A stretch of 64,000 nt of DNA from CAVWSM01 sp963799425 (GTDB taxonomy: Bacteria > Actinomycetota > Actinomycetes > Jiangellales > Jiangellaceae), in the NCBI GenBank assembly GCA_963799425.1, contig CAWCXA010000007.1:434001-498000 (forward strand). Reading direction: 5' to 3'. The notes beneath the pieces were generated by a model that worked only from the letters and a program-made list of their open reading frames with translations, was not told where the DNA came from and made no database searches. Positions 46,985 through 56,847 of this stretch are shown here, piece after piece. The translations under genes were made by a program, and so were the position numbers. Each line of letters opens with the position of its first letter. The stretch's first letter is position 1.

Positions 46985-49900
46985 CTACCGCGTCAGTGAA
47001 TCGCGCGTCCTTCTGCGCAGCCCTCGGCTGTACAGCACGAGGAAACCACCGAATAGCAGTAGCGGGAACGCGACCTCGAGCAGGCGCGCCGAGTTGGCGC
47101 CGGTGAACGGAATCATCGGACTCGTCGGGTTCGGCGGCGTCTGTACCGGCGTGGTGGCGGTGGACCCGACGGGTGTTGGGGTCTCGTTCGACACTACGAC
47201 GGCGTAGTTGGTCACGGGGTCTGTAACTCCGGTGCCAAGCCTCACCTCGACCGTGATCGGCGGCGCGGCAGTCGCCGGGGCCAGCGGCTCCTGAAGGGTG
47301 CACGTCACGATCCCGTCGAAACCCTGCGCGTCGCGACCGGTGACGGCACAGGCCCAGCCTGCACCCGTCGGCATGCCGACGACGGCGAGCTCATTCGGGA
47401 TGTCATCGGTCATCGTTACGCCGGTGGCCGCGCCCGGGCCGAGGTTCGTAACTGTGATTGTGTAGCGGAACGTGCCGCCGGGTGTGGCGGTCACGTCGCC
47501 GTCGCTCTTGAGGATCTGCAGTGTGGTCCCGACGATCGGTGTCGACTCACAATCCTGGTTGTCGTTGGGGTCGCCGCCCGCAATGGCGGCCAACACGACC
47601 GGGGCACCGACCGCACCGGCCGGAAGGGACGCGGCGGGAACACACTGTGGGGGCGGCGGGCAGTCAGGGCACAGCGGATCCTCGGACGAGTTGATCGTCA
47701 CCGAGTTTATCGCCGGGCTGGGCGCGCCGACCGCGGCCCGGACCGGCACGACAAGCTGCACCGATCCGCCGGGCTCGATCGACGCGGTGATGATGCAGGT
47801 GAGCGTGCTGCCGGCGGGGGCGTCGCAGCTCACGCCGTTCGGCAGCGTCGGCGCGCCCGCGAATGACAGACCTGTCGGAAGCGTGTCGGTCACCGTGATC
47901 GGCGCCGCCGTCGCCACGCTACCGATGTTGCTCACCGTGATCGTGTAGTCAAAGGGCGGCCCGCCGCCGACGGCGGTTGCGCCGCCGTCGTCCTTGTCCA
48001 CAACGAGGTTGAAGAGCTCGTTCGTGAACGTGCAGACGATGTCCGCCGCGCTCTGCTCTCCGCCGATCGTTAGCGTTGCTACGGCGCCATCACCAGTCAC
48101 CGTCGAACCCTCGTCCAAGCCGGTGCACTCGAACGACTCGAACCGCCACGGCACAGGCAGGTTTGCGGCATCCACGAGCTCCGCGATCGTGTAGACACCC
48201 GGCAAGAGGCCCGCGAACTCCTGGCTCTCGCCGATGGCGAGGTCGAACGGCTGGTCGTCGGGCGGCAGGAAACCAGTTGTCTCGAAGGAGAAGGTCTGTG
48301 GCGAGTCAGCGGACGACTCCTTCACGATCGTCAGGTTCACACCCCATGACTTCTCGGCGGTCGGGGGAATCGCCTGGCCCGGGGCCTGGCCCGGCCCGGC
48401 GGTGGTGAAGTCGACCGTGAGGGGCTCGCCGTTGGAGTCAAGGATCGTGAGGGTCACTGAGGTGATCGTCAGGGTCCCAACACCTGCGGCGCTGTTGTCG
48501 AACACGATCTCGCACGTCCCGCCGGTCGTGCCCTCGTCGCAGGTCGTGCCAGCCGCGTCGAGTATGCCCGGACCGTCGAAAACCCACGCCACGATCGTCC
48601 CGTCGGCAACCGGGCCAGCATCTGGGTCGCCGTCGCCGTCGAGCATGTCCACGTCGACGGTGAAGGTGTGCGGCTCACCCACGACGTTGGTCGCTGTAGG
48701 CGGAGTCACTGTCACCGCCACCGACACCCACGTCTTTGCTGTACTGGCGGGGGTGGTGAGCGCAATATTCGTGAACGGCGTCCCGTCGACATCGGTGCCC
48801 GCGATTGCCGTCACCGTAAGGTCGAGAGTGCCGGGTCCGGCGTCGGTCACTATGAACGTGCACATCCCGTCGACCGTCCCGCCAGTCACGCACGTCGACG
48901 CCGGACCATTCAGCGTTCCTTCTCCTGCGGTCGTGGCAGTCAACGTCGTGCCGTCGGGCACCGCCGCCCATGTCACGCCGTCGTCGTCGGTCTGTTGCAC
49001 CGTCGCCGTGAACGTGTGCGACTCACCGACCAGGTTGGTGGCGTCGTCCTCGAGCAGCACCCGGTACGCCAGCCACGTCTTGGACGCCTCCAGCGGCACG
49101 TCCTGGTCTGGGTCTTGACCGGGCGCACCGTCCTCCGTCAAGTCCACCATCAGGTCGCCGTGGGTGAGGCTCTCGACGGTCAGGGTGCCCGTACCGGACG
49201 ATGGCGAGGTCACGCTGACGGTGCACGTACCGGCTGCAGTCGTGGTGCACTCGTCGGGCGGTGTCGCCACGCCAGCACCCGACCACGTGTACGTGATCAC
49301 CGCGCCCTCGACGGGTGTCCCGCCAGTTGTCGCCGTGATGGTGAAGACGTGCGCGGTGCCCACGGGATTGCTCGCGGACGGCGTGATCGTGACGAGGTAC
49401 GCGGCCCAGGTCTTCGTCGCGGTCGCCGTGGTGAACTCGACTGCGTCGGGCGCGCTGGTCGCGTTGACGTCGGTGAACGTCGTCTCGACACCGTCGACCG
49501 TCACGGTGGCTGACGCGAGGCCTGTCACCTCTATCGTTCCGCTCCCGGCAACGGTCGACGACACCGTGACGGTGCACGTGCCAGCGGTCGTGAGCGTGGG
49601 GCATGTCGTGTCGGCAGGAACGATCTCTCCGACCGTGCTGGTCCAGTCGAACTCAACCTCGCCTTCGGTCAGCGGCTGCCACACCCCTTGCTCGACGGCG
49701 TACTCGGCCGTGATTGTGAATGTGTGTGCTTCGCCCACGAGATTGGCGCCATCCGGAGAGACGCCGAGTCGGAAGCCGACCCAGGTCTTCGTCGCGCTGT
49801 CCGGAGTCTCATACGCTGGGCTCCCGGGTTCAACAACGACGGGCACCGTTGCGCCGGAACCGTCGAGCAGCTGCACCGTGATCGCACCGGGTGTCACTGT

Positions 49901-50254
49901 CGTCGTGCCTGGATCGGCGGAGTCGACGACGATCGTGCATGTCCCGCCGACTGTGCCCGTCGCGCACGAGTCGCTGACGAGCGTCGACGGGTTGGACAGG
50001 GTCACTGCCACCTGCGTGCCGTCGGGCACGGCGATGAATCCGGCGCCATCGCCGCGGTCCTGTTGCACGGTCAGCGAGAACGTGTGCTCGGCGCCCGCCA
50101 GGTTTGTGGCGTCGGGACTGATCAGCGTCTCGTACGCGATCCACGTCTTCTGCGTTGTGGCCGGCTCGTCGAATGTGAAGCTGATCGTGCGCGTCGGCTG
50201 TTGGATCGTCGTTGAGTCGATGCCGGTGATCGTCAGCGTGCCGGTGCCCGGCAC
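46985..50254 (-). CDS. Giant surface protein, C-terminal fragment with Ig-like repeats, DUF11 and IPFTG anchor
   Basis: This is the longest unbroken part (1,089 residues) of a gene running from 54436 to 46985. It holds the last five of about 11 Ig-like repeats, each beginning with a Trp strand such as 'TKTWVGFRLGVSPDGANLVGEAHTFTITA' and containing a Cys pair in '…TC…GTCTVxV'. A SpaA-like prealbumin domain ('FSFETTGFLPPDDQPF…GVYTIAELVD') and two DUF11 domains ('VVDKDDGG…FDYTITVSNIGSVATAAPITVTDTLP') follow. The C-terminus is IPFTG, a hydrophobic helix and Arg-rich tail, an LPxTG-like sortase signal. Upstream continuity is lost at an in-frame TAG (50284-50282). Confidence 0.85.
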   Translation of the reverse strand: MPGTGTLTITGIDSTTIQQPTRTISFTFDEPATTQKTWIAYETLISPDATNLAGAEHTFSLTVQQDRGDGAGFIAVPDGTQVAVTLSNPSTLVSDSCATGTVGGTCTIVVDSADPGTTTVTPGAITVQLLDGSGATVPVVVEPGSPAYETPDSATKTWVGFRLGVSPDGANLVGEAHTFTITAEYAVEQGVWQPLTEGEVEFDWTSTVGEIVPADTTCPTLTTAGTCTVTVSSTVAGSGTIEVTGLASATVTVDGVETTFTDVNATSAPDAVEFTTATATKTWAAYLVTITPSASNPVGTAHVFTITATTGGTPVEGAVITYTWSGAGVATPPDECTTTAAGTCTVSVTSPSSGTGTLTVESLTHGDLMVDLTEDGAPGQDPDQDVPLEASKTWLAYRVLLEDDATNLVGESHTFTATVQQTDDDGVTWAAVPDGTTLTATTAGEGTLNGPASTCVTGGTVDGMCTFIVTDAGPGTLDLTVTAIAGTDVDGTPFTNIALTTPASTAKTWVSVAVTVTPPTATNVVGEPHTFTVDVDMLDGDGDPDAGPVADGTIVAWVFDGPGILDAAGTTCDEGTTGGTCEIVFDNSAAGVGTLTITSVTLTILDSNGEPLTVDFTTAGPGQAPGQAIPPTAEKSWGVNLTIVKESSADSPQTFSFETTGFLPPDDQPFDLAIGESQEFAGLLPGVYTIAELVDAANLPVPWRFESFECTGLDEGSTVTGDGAVATLTIGGEQSAADIVCTFTNELFNLVVDKDDGGATAVGGGPPFDYTITVSNIGSVATAAPITVTDTLPTGLSFAGAPTLPNGVSCDAPAGSTLTCIITASIEPGGSVQLVVPVRAAVGAPSPAINSVTINSSEDPLCPDCPPPPQCVPAASLPAGAVGAPVVLAAIAGGDPNDNQDCESTPIVGTTLQILKSDGDVTATPGGTFRYTITVTNLGPGAATGVTMTDDIPNELAVVGMPTGAGWACAVTGRDAQGFDGIVTCTLQEPLAPATAAPPITVEVRLGTGVTDPVTNYAVVVSNETPTPVGSTATTPVQTPPNPTSPMIPFTGANSARLLEVAFPLLLFGGFLVLYSRGLRRRTRDSLTR

Positions 50255-50281
50255 CGTCGGTGTGCCGATGACGACGGTGCA

Positions 50282-52085
50282 CTACACCGCTGGAGTCGTG
50301 CCCGGTCCGTTCGCGGGATCGCACGTGCTCTGGCCGGTGATCTCGGCCGAGCCGGCCGGGCCGGTCCATGTGTAGGTGAGCGTCGTGCCCGGCGAGACCG
50401 GTTGGAAGCCAGCAGGACCGCCGTCGGAGTACTGAACGGTGAGCGTGAACGTGTGGTCCTCGCCGACCGGGTTCTCGGCCGGACCGTCGACGTCGACCGT
50501 GAAGTCCCACCAGGTCTTTCGTCGCGTCGAGCACCGAGCCGGCACCGAAGGCCGATGCCGGGATGTCGACGATCTCCGCGGCCAGCTCCACCGGATCGGG
50601 CGTGAGCTCACCCTCGCGGCCGGCGTCACCGTCGCGGTTGCGGTCGAGCCACGTGTCACGGATACCTCTGACCGCGAGCGTGCCGGTCGTCGGACCGGTG
50701 GACGAAACGACGAAGGTGCAGGTGCCGCCGACAGTTCCGGGTCAGGTGAGACACGTTGAAGCGGGGTCGACGGTGCTCACCGCCGTTGGGATCGACCCAG
50801 ACGTGATCGAGGAAGGCGCCGTCGGGCACTGGGAGCCACGTCGTGCCGCCGTCGTTCGTACGTTGGACCGTCGCAGTGAACGTGTGGGTCTCACCGAGCG
50901 GATTGGTCGACGAGTCCGAGAGGATGACGCGGTACTGCCACCACACCTTGTCGGACTGGATGGGCAGGATCGCGTCGGCGCGAAGGCCCCGCGCGCCTGG
51001 AACCAGGTCGATGACGAACTCTTGGCCGTTCACGGTCACCGTGACCTGGTCGAGCTGCACCACGATCGAGCCGGAGGTCGCGTTGGTGAGCGATCAGGGT
51101 GCACTGGCCGTTGGCGTTGGTCCCCTCGTCGCACGTCCCGTCGCTCGTCAGCGTGGCGCCCCCGACGGTGGACCGCGCTGGCGTCGACGATCGCACCGGG
51201 CACACCGGTGCCGTCGGGGAAGCCGCCGTCGCCGTCGAAGGCGGTGACCTGAACGGTGAAGGTGTGCGGCTCACCGGCCAGGTTGTCCTCGCCGGGAGTG
51301 ATGGCGACGTCGATCAGCACCCACCGCTTTTCCACCGGTGGCGGGCACGGTCAGCGCGCCCGACGCATCGACGGTGACGCTCGGAATGATCATGGTCGTC
51401 ACGCCGTCGCTGATCGGAACGTCGCGCAGGCCGACCACGGTCAGCGTGCCGGCGCCCGGGGCGTCCGATGTCACCGTGACGGTGCACTCGCCGCCGGCTG
51501 TGATACACGACGCGGCCGGGCTCAGCGACGCCATCGCCGCCCCAGATCGTAGTCGACGATCGTGCCGTCGCTCGACCGGTTCCGGACCGGCGCCGAGGTC
51601 CTGCGTGACCGTGATGGTGAAGTCGTGCGGCTGACGGATCAGGTTCACCGCGCTGGGCGTGACCGCGACGTTGAACGCGGCCCACGACTTGGTGAGCTCG
51701 GCGTGCCGGCTCCTGGAGCGCGACATCCGGGTACGTCAAGGGGAAGGTGGTCGTGCTGGTGGTCGTCTCACCGTTCGGGAGTTCGACGACGATGCCCGTC
51801 ACGGTGAGCGTTCCTGTAGCCGGTGCGGTCGACGTGACCGTGACGTCGCACGTGCCGTCAGCGCCCACGATGCATTGGAACCCGGTACCCGACGGAGTGA
51901 CCGTCGGCCCCGTCGGCGTGCCCGGGCCGTTCCACGTGAAGGTGATCAGCGCGCCCTTCTTGCAGCGGACCCTCGTTCGGCGCGCCGTCGATAGTGCCGG
52001 CGATCTGGGTTCCGGAGAGTGTGAAGGTGTGCGGTTCGCCGATCAGGTTGATGTCGGACGCTTGCGCCTTCGACGCGGTACTCAC
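50282..52085 (-). pseudogene. Giant surface protein, central repeats shattered by single-base shifts
   Basis: The Ig-like repeats continue here but each sits in a different frame from the next. Shifts are placed near 52070, 51960, 51745, 51580, 51555, 51530, 51340, 51195, 51090, 50810 and 50516. All 11, plus one near 54130, move the frame in the same direction, as single-base insertions would. Examples are GAAAGACC read where GAAGACC is expected (50516) and GGGCGCG for GGCGCG (51960). One repeat also contains TGA (50744-50742). Removing 12 bases from the whole gene leaves 7,440 nt, exactly 2,480 codons. This supports a once-continuous gene, damaged in the cell or in the assembly. Confidence 0.75.
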
Positions 52086-54436
52086 GCCAGCGTTTGTTCG
52101 ACGACACCGGGTTCTCCAGCTCGAAGGCTGCTCCCGGGTTGGGACCGTTGGGTCCCTGGTTCGTGAAGCCGTTGGCGATCACATTCAGAACACCTGACGC
52201 GCTCGATTGCACGGTTACCGTGCACTGCCCGTTCGCGTCGGTGCCGGGCGCGGTCTCGCACGTGTTCGTGAGCACGGTGACGTCACCGATGTCGAGACCG
52301 CTCTCGGTGACGAAGTCGAGATCCAGCAGCGCACCTGTCAGCGGCGTGAAGTTGACGCCGTCGGTGCTTGACGTCGCCGTCAGCGTGAACGTGTGCGGAC
52401 GGCCGACCGGGTTGATCGCCGAGCCGCTGATGCCGATGTCGAGTGCGGCGAAGGTGTTCGTCACGGTGCACGTGACATCGAGCTGGGCGAGGCTCGTGAC
52501 ATCGACGGGAACGTTCACCTGGTTCGATTCAGAGATCGTCGTCCCGGTTGCATCGACGCAAGCCCACGAGGCGGCGTACCCGGGGATGTCCGTCTCGGTC
52601 AGATCGAACACGCCCCGCTTCACCAGCCGGTCGGTCACCGCGGGAGCGCCGGTGACGCCGGTAATTGGCTGGCCATCGACCGAACCGGGGTCGTCCGGGG
52701 TCGCGAATGTGGCAGTGAGCGTGAAGTCGTCGACGTCGGCGGATCCGCCCGCAGTGTTGTCGACCACCTTCGCCAGCGTCAGCTGCGCGGGGTCGGCAGT
52801 GTTCGCGATCGTGCACGTCACGTCGTCGGCGGGTCCCAGCGTCACCTGATTCAACCCGACCACAGGCACGGGGGAACACGACCATTGCGTCCCGTCCGTG
52901 TAATCGATCGGGGGCACGGGGCTGGTGTTGCGCGTCTCCGCGAGTGCGTAGGTGCCGGGCGCAACGACGCGCGACACGCCTTCGGCCGTCCCCGGGCCGT
53001 AGGCGATAGTGCCGCCCGGTCCCGTGGCGGACAGCAACCACATGTCCGGTGTGGCCGGCGGACCGCGGACCTGGTTTTCGACCTGCTTCACCAGCGTCAG
53101 GGACGGCGCCTGGTTGCTCATTGTGCACTCGACCGCGTTCGTCGCACCGACGGGCAGCAGGCTGGCGGGCGCGACTGCGAAGGTCTGACCGTTGTACGTG
53201 CCGTCGGGGTTGGTGAGGGTGACGGTCGCGGGCGTGGCCTTCAGGTCGGGGCCGAGCAACAGCGGGTTGAAGTAGTTGCAGACGACGGACACGGGTGACC
53301 ACGGCGTCGGCGGCGGCAGGACCTCTCGCAGGCGGTAGCCGGTGGCAGCGACGATGTCGCTCATGCGGTCGGTGGGTGTGCCGGGAACGGTCAGGGAGCC
53401 CCTGAAGTTGGTGAGCAACGGGTCGAGGTCCTCGTTGGGCGGCGTGACGGGGTTGCTGGGCTGGACCGGGCCGCCGTCGACCTGGTCGAGGTCGTAGAGG
53501 AAGGTCGCAGGCGGCTCGGGGACCGGCGGGTCGGTCACCTTGGTGATCTCGACCTGGGAGCAGTTCGAGATCTCGACGGGTGGGACGCCGACATAGTCCT
53601 TGAGCTCGGCCGACGCCGCGTTCCCGGTCTGCGTGAAGACGTAGCTAGAAACGAAGGACTGGCAGGCGGACGGAGTCGACGGCAGGATGCCTGCGGCGGT
53701 GAGATCGACGGCGAACTCACCGAACGCCGGAGACTGGGCCGCGCTCACGCTGGAGTTGAACGCGATCGGGAGGATCGGCGACTCGATCCAGGTGGATCCG
53801 TTCCACTCGAGCTGGGTGACGAACGTGCGACCGCCGCCGGCGCTGTCGTAGTTGAACTTGACCAGCGTGACCTGGTCCCGGGTAGGACCGCCGATCAGTG
53901 GGAAATAGACCGAGATCTCCCCCGCAATGCTCAGCCCCCGGCGCCAGCCGCCGTAGAGGATGTAGTGAAGCTCCGTCGCGCCGGCGATCGTCGCGTTGAC
54001 GACTTCCCAGCCACTGAAGGCCTGGCAGAGGTCGCCCTTGTTGAGCACTTGGTCCGGCACCGGGTTCGGTGCGAAGACGTTGAAGTCGTCGAGCTTCCCG
54101 CTGACCGTCGTCGGGTCGATGCCGGGACCGCAGGCGTCGAGGCGGGTTCCCGAAGTCCTGGAGGAACGACGACGCGTTGGCCCAGTCGACGCCGGCTCCG
54201 CCGGCAGGTGGCGTCGGGCCGTTGACGACGGTGTTCGCGGTCGGGAAGGGCTCGATCTCGAAGTTGGTCTGCCAGGGCTGGCCTTGGAAGGCCGCGTCCG
54301 CCGGCGGCGTCGGGCCCGGGATCGTCACAAGGCCGGCTGCGATCACCGCAGTTGCGAGGGCGGCAATCAGTCGGCGGCCCCGACCCCCAGGACCGCCCGA
54401 GGGAAGGCTCGGACCGGCCATTTGTTGCGTAAGCAT
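51946..54436 (-). CDS. Giant surface protein, N-terminal fragment
   Basis: From ATG 54436 (or 54421) the frame encodes a signal peptide (basic lead, then 'LIAALATAVIAAGLVTIPG', then ADAAF) and a start of mature protein 'QPWQTNFEIEPFP'. One extra A near 54130 shifts the frame, and 'RLDACGPGIDPTTVSGKLDD…' continues to about 52085. This part holds a region with Trp/Tyr-rich strands ('WNGSTWIESPILPIAFNSSVS'), then SpaA-like Cys-containing domains ('LTLVKQVENQ', 'LTLAKVVDNTAGG'), and the first Ig-like repeat ('GISGSAINPVGRPHTFTLTATSS'). The protein would be exported and wall-anchored by its C-terminal IPFTG. No sortase gene is in the window. Confidence 0.8.
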
Positions 54437-54504
54437 GCCGCGCCGCGCACAAGAGCACAAAAGATGCCGACGCCCTCAACCCACCCCTGCCTGAGCGCTT
54501 CGGT

Positions 54505-55545
54505 CTATCGGCTTGGGAGCGATCGCGGTAGCCCGAACCATGGGAGCACGTTGTTGTCGAAGCGGGTGAACGCGCAGATCCGGTCCCCGGTGAGGGTGAG
54601 GACGAACAGGCCGGCTCCGTGGCGGATGCCGGAAGAAGCGCGCAGGTAGGCCCCGAAAGCGGGCTGACCGTTGGCTCGCGTCGGTACGAGGTCAACCCTC
54701 CTGCCCGAGCCGAAAATGCTGGCGAAGAGGCGGGCCACGACGTCTCGGCCCTGGTACTCGAGCGGAATTGGTGGCATGGAGAGGGAGATATCGTCGGTCA
54801 GCAGGGCGACCAGCGCGTCGACATCCCCGGACTCGTAGGCGCGGACGAACTTCGCCACGAGCGCTTGCTCGGTGGGTGAGTCGGAGGCGGGAGCCGGTTC
54901 CCCCTTGTCGGTCGACGGCTGCCGGCGCTGGAGATTGGCGCGCGCCCGTTTCAGGGCGCTGTTGACCGATTCGACGGTCGAGTCCAGCATGTCGGCAACC
55001 TCGCTCGCGTGGAATCCGAGGACGTCGCGCAGGATGAGGACGGCGAGCTGTCGAGGCGGCAGGACCTGAAGCGCGGTCACGAAGGCCAGGGAGATGGCTT
55101 CGGTCTGCTCGTAGCGGGCCTCCGGCCCGAGTGGCACGTCGATCGCGCCCTCGAGCAGGGAGTCGGGGTACGGCTCGAGCCACACGACTTCGCCGAGCCG
55201 GGTCGGCTCGGGCGGTTGCACCTCGCGCATGTCCCACTCCTTGGCCGGGCGTCGGTTGGCCGAGCGGCGCGCGTTGAGGCACCGGTTGGTTGCGATCCGG
55301 TAGAGCCAGGTCCGGAGCGAGGCGCGTCCCTCGAAGCCTTCGAGGCCTTGCCAGGCGGTTAGCAGCGTGTCTTGAAGGGCGTCCTCGGCATCTTGGAGGG
55401 ATCCGAGCATCCGGTAGCAGTGCACCTGAAGCTCCCGGCGATACGGCTCAGTCAGCTCTCGGAACGCGTCGCCGTCCCCGGCCCGCGCCCTTGAGATCAG
55501 GTCGGGTGTCACCACGTTCACCGTCGCGTCACCTGCTTCCTGCAC
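54505..55545 (-). CDS. ECF sigma factor with SnoaL-like C-terminal domain
   Basis: The 346-residue protein has sigma region 2 ('RELTEPYRRELQVHCYRMLGSLQDAEDALQDTLLTAWQGLEGFEGRASLRTWLYRIATNRCLNA'), region 4 ('ALQVLPPRQLAVLILRDVLGFHASEVADMLDSTVESVNSALKRARANL') and a C-terminal SnoaL/NTF2-like fold of about 120 residues. This matches the TIGR02960-type ECF group, in which the extra domain modulates activity in place of an anti-sigma factor. GTG 55545 is the likeliest start; GTG 55521 is possible. It is divergent from the SDR gene, which may be its target. No anti-sigma gene is nearby. Confidence 0.88.
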   Translation of the reverse strand: MQEAGDATVNVVTPDLISRARAGDGDAFRELTEPYRRELQVHCYRMLGSLQDAEDALQDTLLTAWQGLEGFEGRASLRTWLYRIATNRCLNARRSANRRPAKEWDMREVQPPEPTRLGEVVWLEPYPDSLLEGAIDVPLGPEARYEQTEAISLAFVTALQVLPPRQLAVLILRDVLGFHASEVADMLDSTVESVNSALKRARANLQRRQPSTDKGEPAPASDSPTEQALVAKFVRAYESGDVDALVALLTDDISLSMPPIPLEYQGRDVVARLFASIFGSGRRVDLVPTRANGQPAFGAYLRASSGIRHGAGLFVLTLTGDRICAFTRFDNNVLPWFGLPRSLPSR

Positions 55546-55707
55546 CTTGTCGCCCCCAGCATCCTTTACAGACACGACATCCCGTATAGACACCGGCCGA
55601 GGGGCGAACTGGGCGGTTGGTCGGCGCCCACTTTCCCGACGCCCCAGTGTCTGCATCATCGACAGCTCGACGGGTGTGAACACCTGAAAACGCGAAGGGA
55701 ACCAGAG

Positions 55708-56502
55708 ATGATGCTGAAAGACAAGGTTGCGGTGATCTACGGAGCCGGAGGCGCCATCGGAGGCGCTGTCGCACTCGCCTTCGCTGATGAGGGCGCCAAG
55801 CTGTTTCTCACCGGGCGCCACCTGGCACCCGTAGAGGCTGTCGCCAAGGAAGTCGTTGCCGCCGGCGGGTTCGCCGAGGCGGCGGAGGTCGACGCTGCCC
55901 ACGAGCAGGCAGTGGACGAGCATCTGCAGTCCGTGATCGACAAGGCCGGCCGCGTCGACATCTCGTTCAACGCGATCGGGATCCCGGATACGAGGATTGT
56001 CGGTGTGCCTCTGATCGAACTGGAGGTTGAGCAGTTCTCCCTGCCGATCATGGTCTACGCGACGTCGTACTTCCTGACCGCGCGCCTGGCGGCCCGGCGG
56101 ATGCTGCCGAACCGATCCGGGGTGATCATGACCGTCACCACGCTCCACTCGCGGACCGGTCTCCCATTGGCGGGAGGCTACGGTCCGGCGCAGGCCGCCA
56201 AGGAGGCCCTCACTCGCGAGCTGTCCGCCGAGCTCGCACCTGAGGGCATTCGCGTGGTCGGGCTGCGACCGCAGGCGATGCCGGAATCGGTCGGATCAAG
56301 GAGACGCTTCTACGAATCTCGCGCCGAGTCATTGGGCATGACCTGGGAACAGTTTCAGGGGCTGCTGGCAAGCAGGACCCACCCGCGACGGCTCATGACG
56401 CTGGCAGAGATGGCCAACGTGGCGGTCTTCGTGGCTTCCGATAAGGCGAGCGGGATGACGGGCACGATTGTGAACTTGACCATGGGCAGCCTGGACGACT
56501 AG
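55708..56502 (+). CDS. Short-chain dehydrogenase-like protein with altered catalytic Lys
   Basis: The 264-residue Rossmann protein has 'VAVIYGAGGAIGGAVALAFADEGAKLFLTGR' for cofactor binding and 'FNAIGI' in place of the usual NNAG. The catalytic Tyr is Tyr158 in 'GGYGPAQAAKEALTREL', but the position four residues on, normally Lys, is Gln162; a Lys stands at 165 instead. The expected catalytic Ser region ('TTLHSRTG') is also unusual. It may be an atypical SDR, a reductase with shifted Lys, or a non-catalytic binding protein. The gene is divergent from the ECF sigma factor gene across 162 bp and followed by a hairpin. Confidence 0.85.
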   Translation: MMLKDKVAVIYGAGGAIGGAVALAFADEGAKLFLTGRHLAPVEAVAKEVVAAGGFAEAAEVDAAHEQAVDEHLQSVIDKAGRVDISFNAIGIPDTRIVGVPLIELEVEQFSLPIMVYATSYFLTARLAARRMLPNRSGVIMTVTTLHSRTGLPLAGGYGPAQAAKEALTRELSAELAPEGIRVVGLRPQAMPESVGSRRRFYESRAESLGMTWEQFQGLLASRTHPRRLMTLAEMANVAVFVASDKASGMTGTIVNLTMGSLDD

Positions 56503-56504
56503 CG

Positions 56505-56526
56505 GCCAGGCGCTCTCCGGCCTGGC
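56505..56526 (+). terminator. Hairpin after SDR gene
   Basis: GCCAGGC (56505-56511) pairs with GCCTGGC (56520-56526) around an 8-nt loop, 2 bp after the SDR stop. Confidence 0.5.
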
Positions 56527-56557
56527 GTGCGACTGATCCGCACTACCGTTGTGTAGT

Positions 56558-56631
56558 TGGAGCGGGTGACGGGAATCGAACCCGCACTGTCAGCTTGGGA
56601 AGCTGATGTTCTGCCATTGAACTACACCCGC
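56558..56631 (-). tRNA. tRNA-Gly (anticodon CCC), CCA encoded
   Basis: On the minus strand the 74-nt sequence folds as a tRNA. The acceptor stem GCGGGTG/CACCCGC is followed by T and an encoded CCA. The D arm is GTTCAATGGCAGAAC. The anticodon stem TCAGC/GCTGA encloses TTCCCAA, so the anticodon is CCC and reads GGG (Gly). The T arm GCGGGTTCGATTCCCGT contains TTCGA. All stems pair. Confidence 0.95.
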
Positions 56632-56688
56632 GTGATCGCTCAGGATCGCGGCGATCGGCAGGAGCATACCTAATACACCCGTCAGGCC

Positions 56689-56725
56689 GTGCCACGCGGC
56701 CGCCGCTTCGGCGGTTGCGTGGCAC
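56689..56725. other. Strong intergenic stem-loop between tRNA-Gly and dcd
   Basis: GTGCCACGC (56689-56697) pairs with GCGTGGCAC (56717-56725). Two G·U pairs and CCGCC/GGCGG continue the stem to a 5-nt GCTTC loop, giving 16 pairs without a bulge. It lies upstream of both divergent genes, so it is not an obvious terminator for either. Confidence 0.6.
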
Positions 56726-56834
56726 CGGGCTCACCGGGCACTGGCGTCCGTCGTGGCTGTCCCGTTCCCGGGTGCTGGCCTTGCTGTACGGGTGGCGGTT
56801 CCTACTCGCCTATCACGAGCTGCGCCCGGATCGG

Positions 56835-56840
56835 TAAGGT
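56835..56840 (+). promoter_or_regulatory. Probable -10 box of leaderless dcd transcript
   Basis: TAAGGT is followed by 7 nt and the dcd ATG at 56848, with no ribosome site, the spacing expected for a leaderless mRNA. Confidence 0.5.
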
Positions 56841-56847
56841 CCGGCAC

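Noticed and set aside
50282..52085. Programmed frameshifting as an explanation for the surface-gene breaks
   Set aside because: Too many sites, no common slippery heptamer and two plain stops; sequence error or decay is simpler.
54505..56148. Extended sigma-factor frame starting at 56148
   Set aside because: The extra 200 codons run antisense through the SDR gene; sigma region 2 starts only near 55500.
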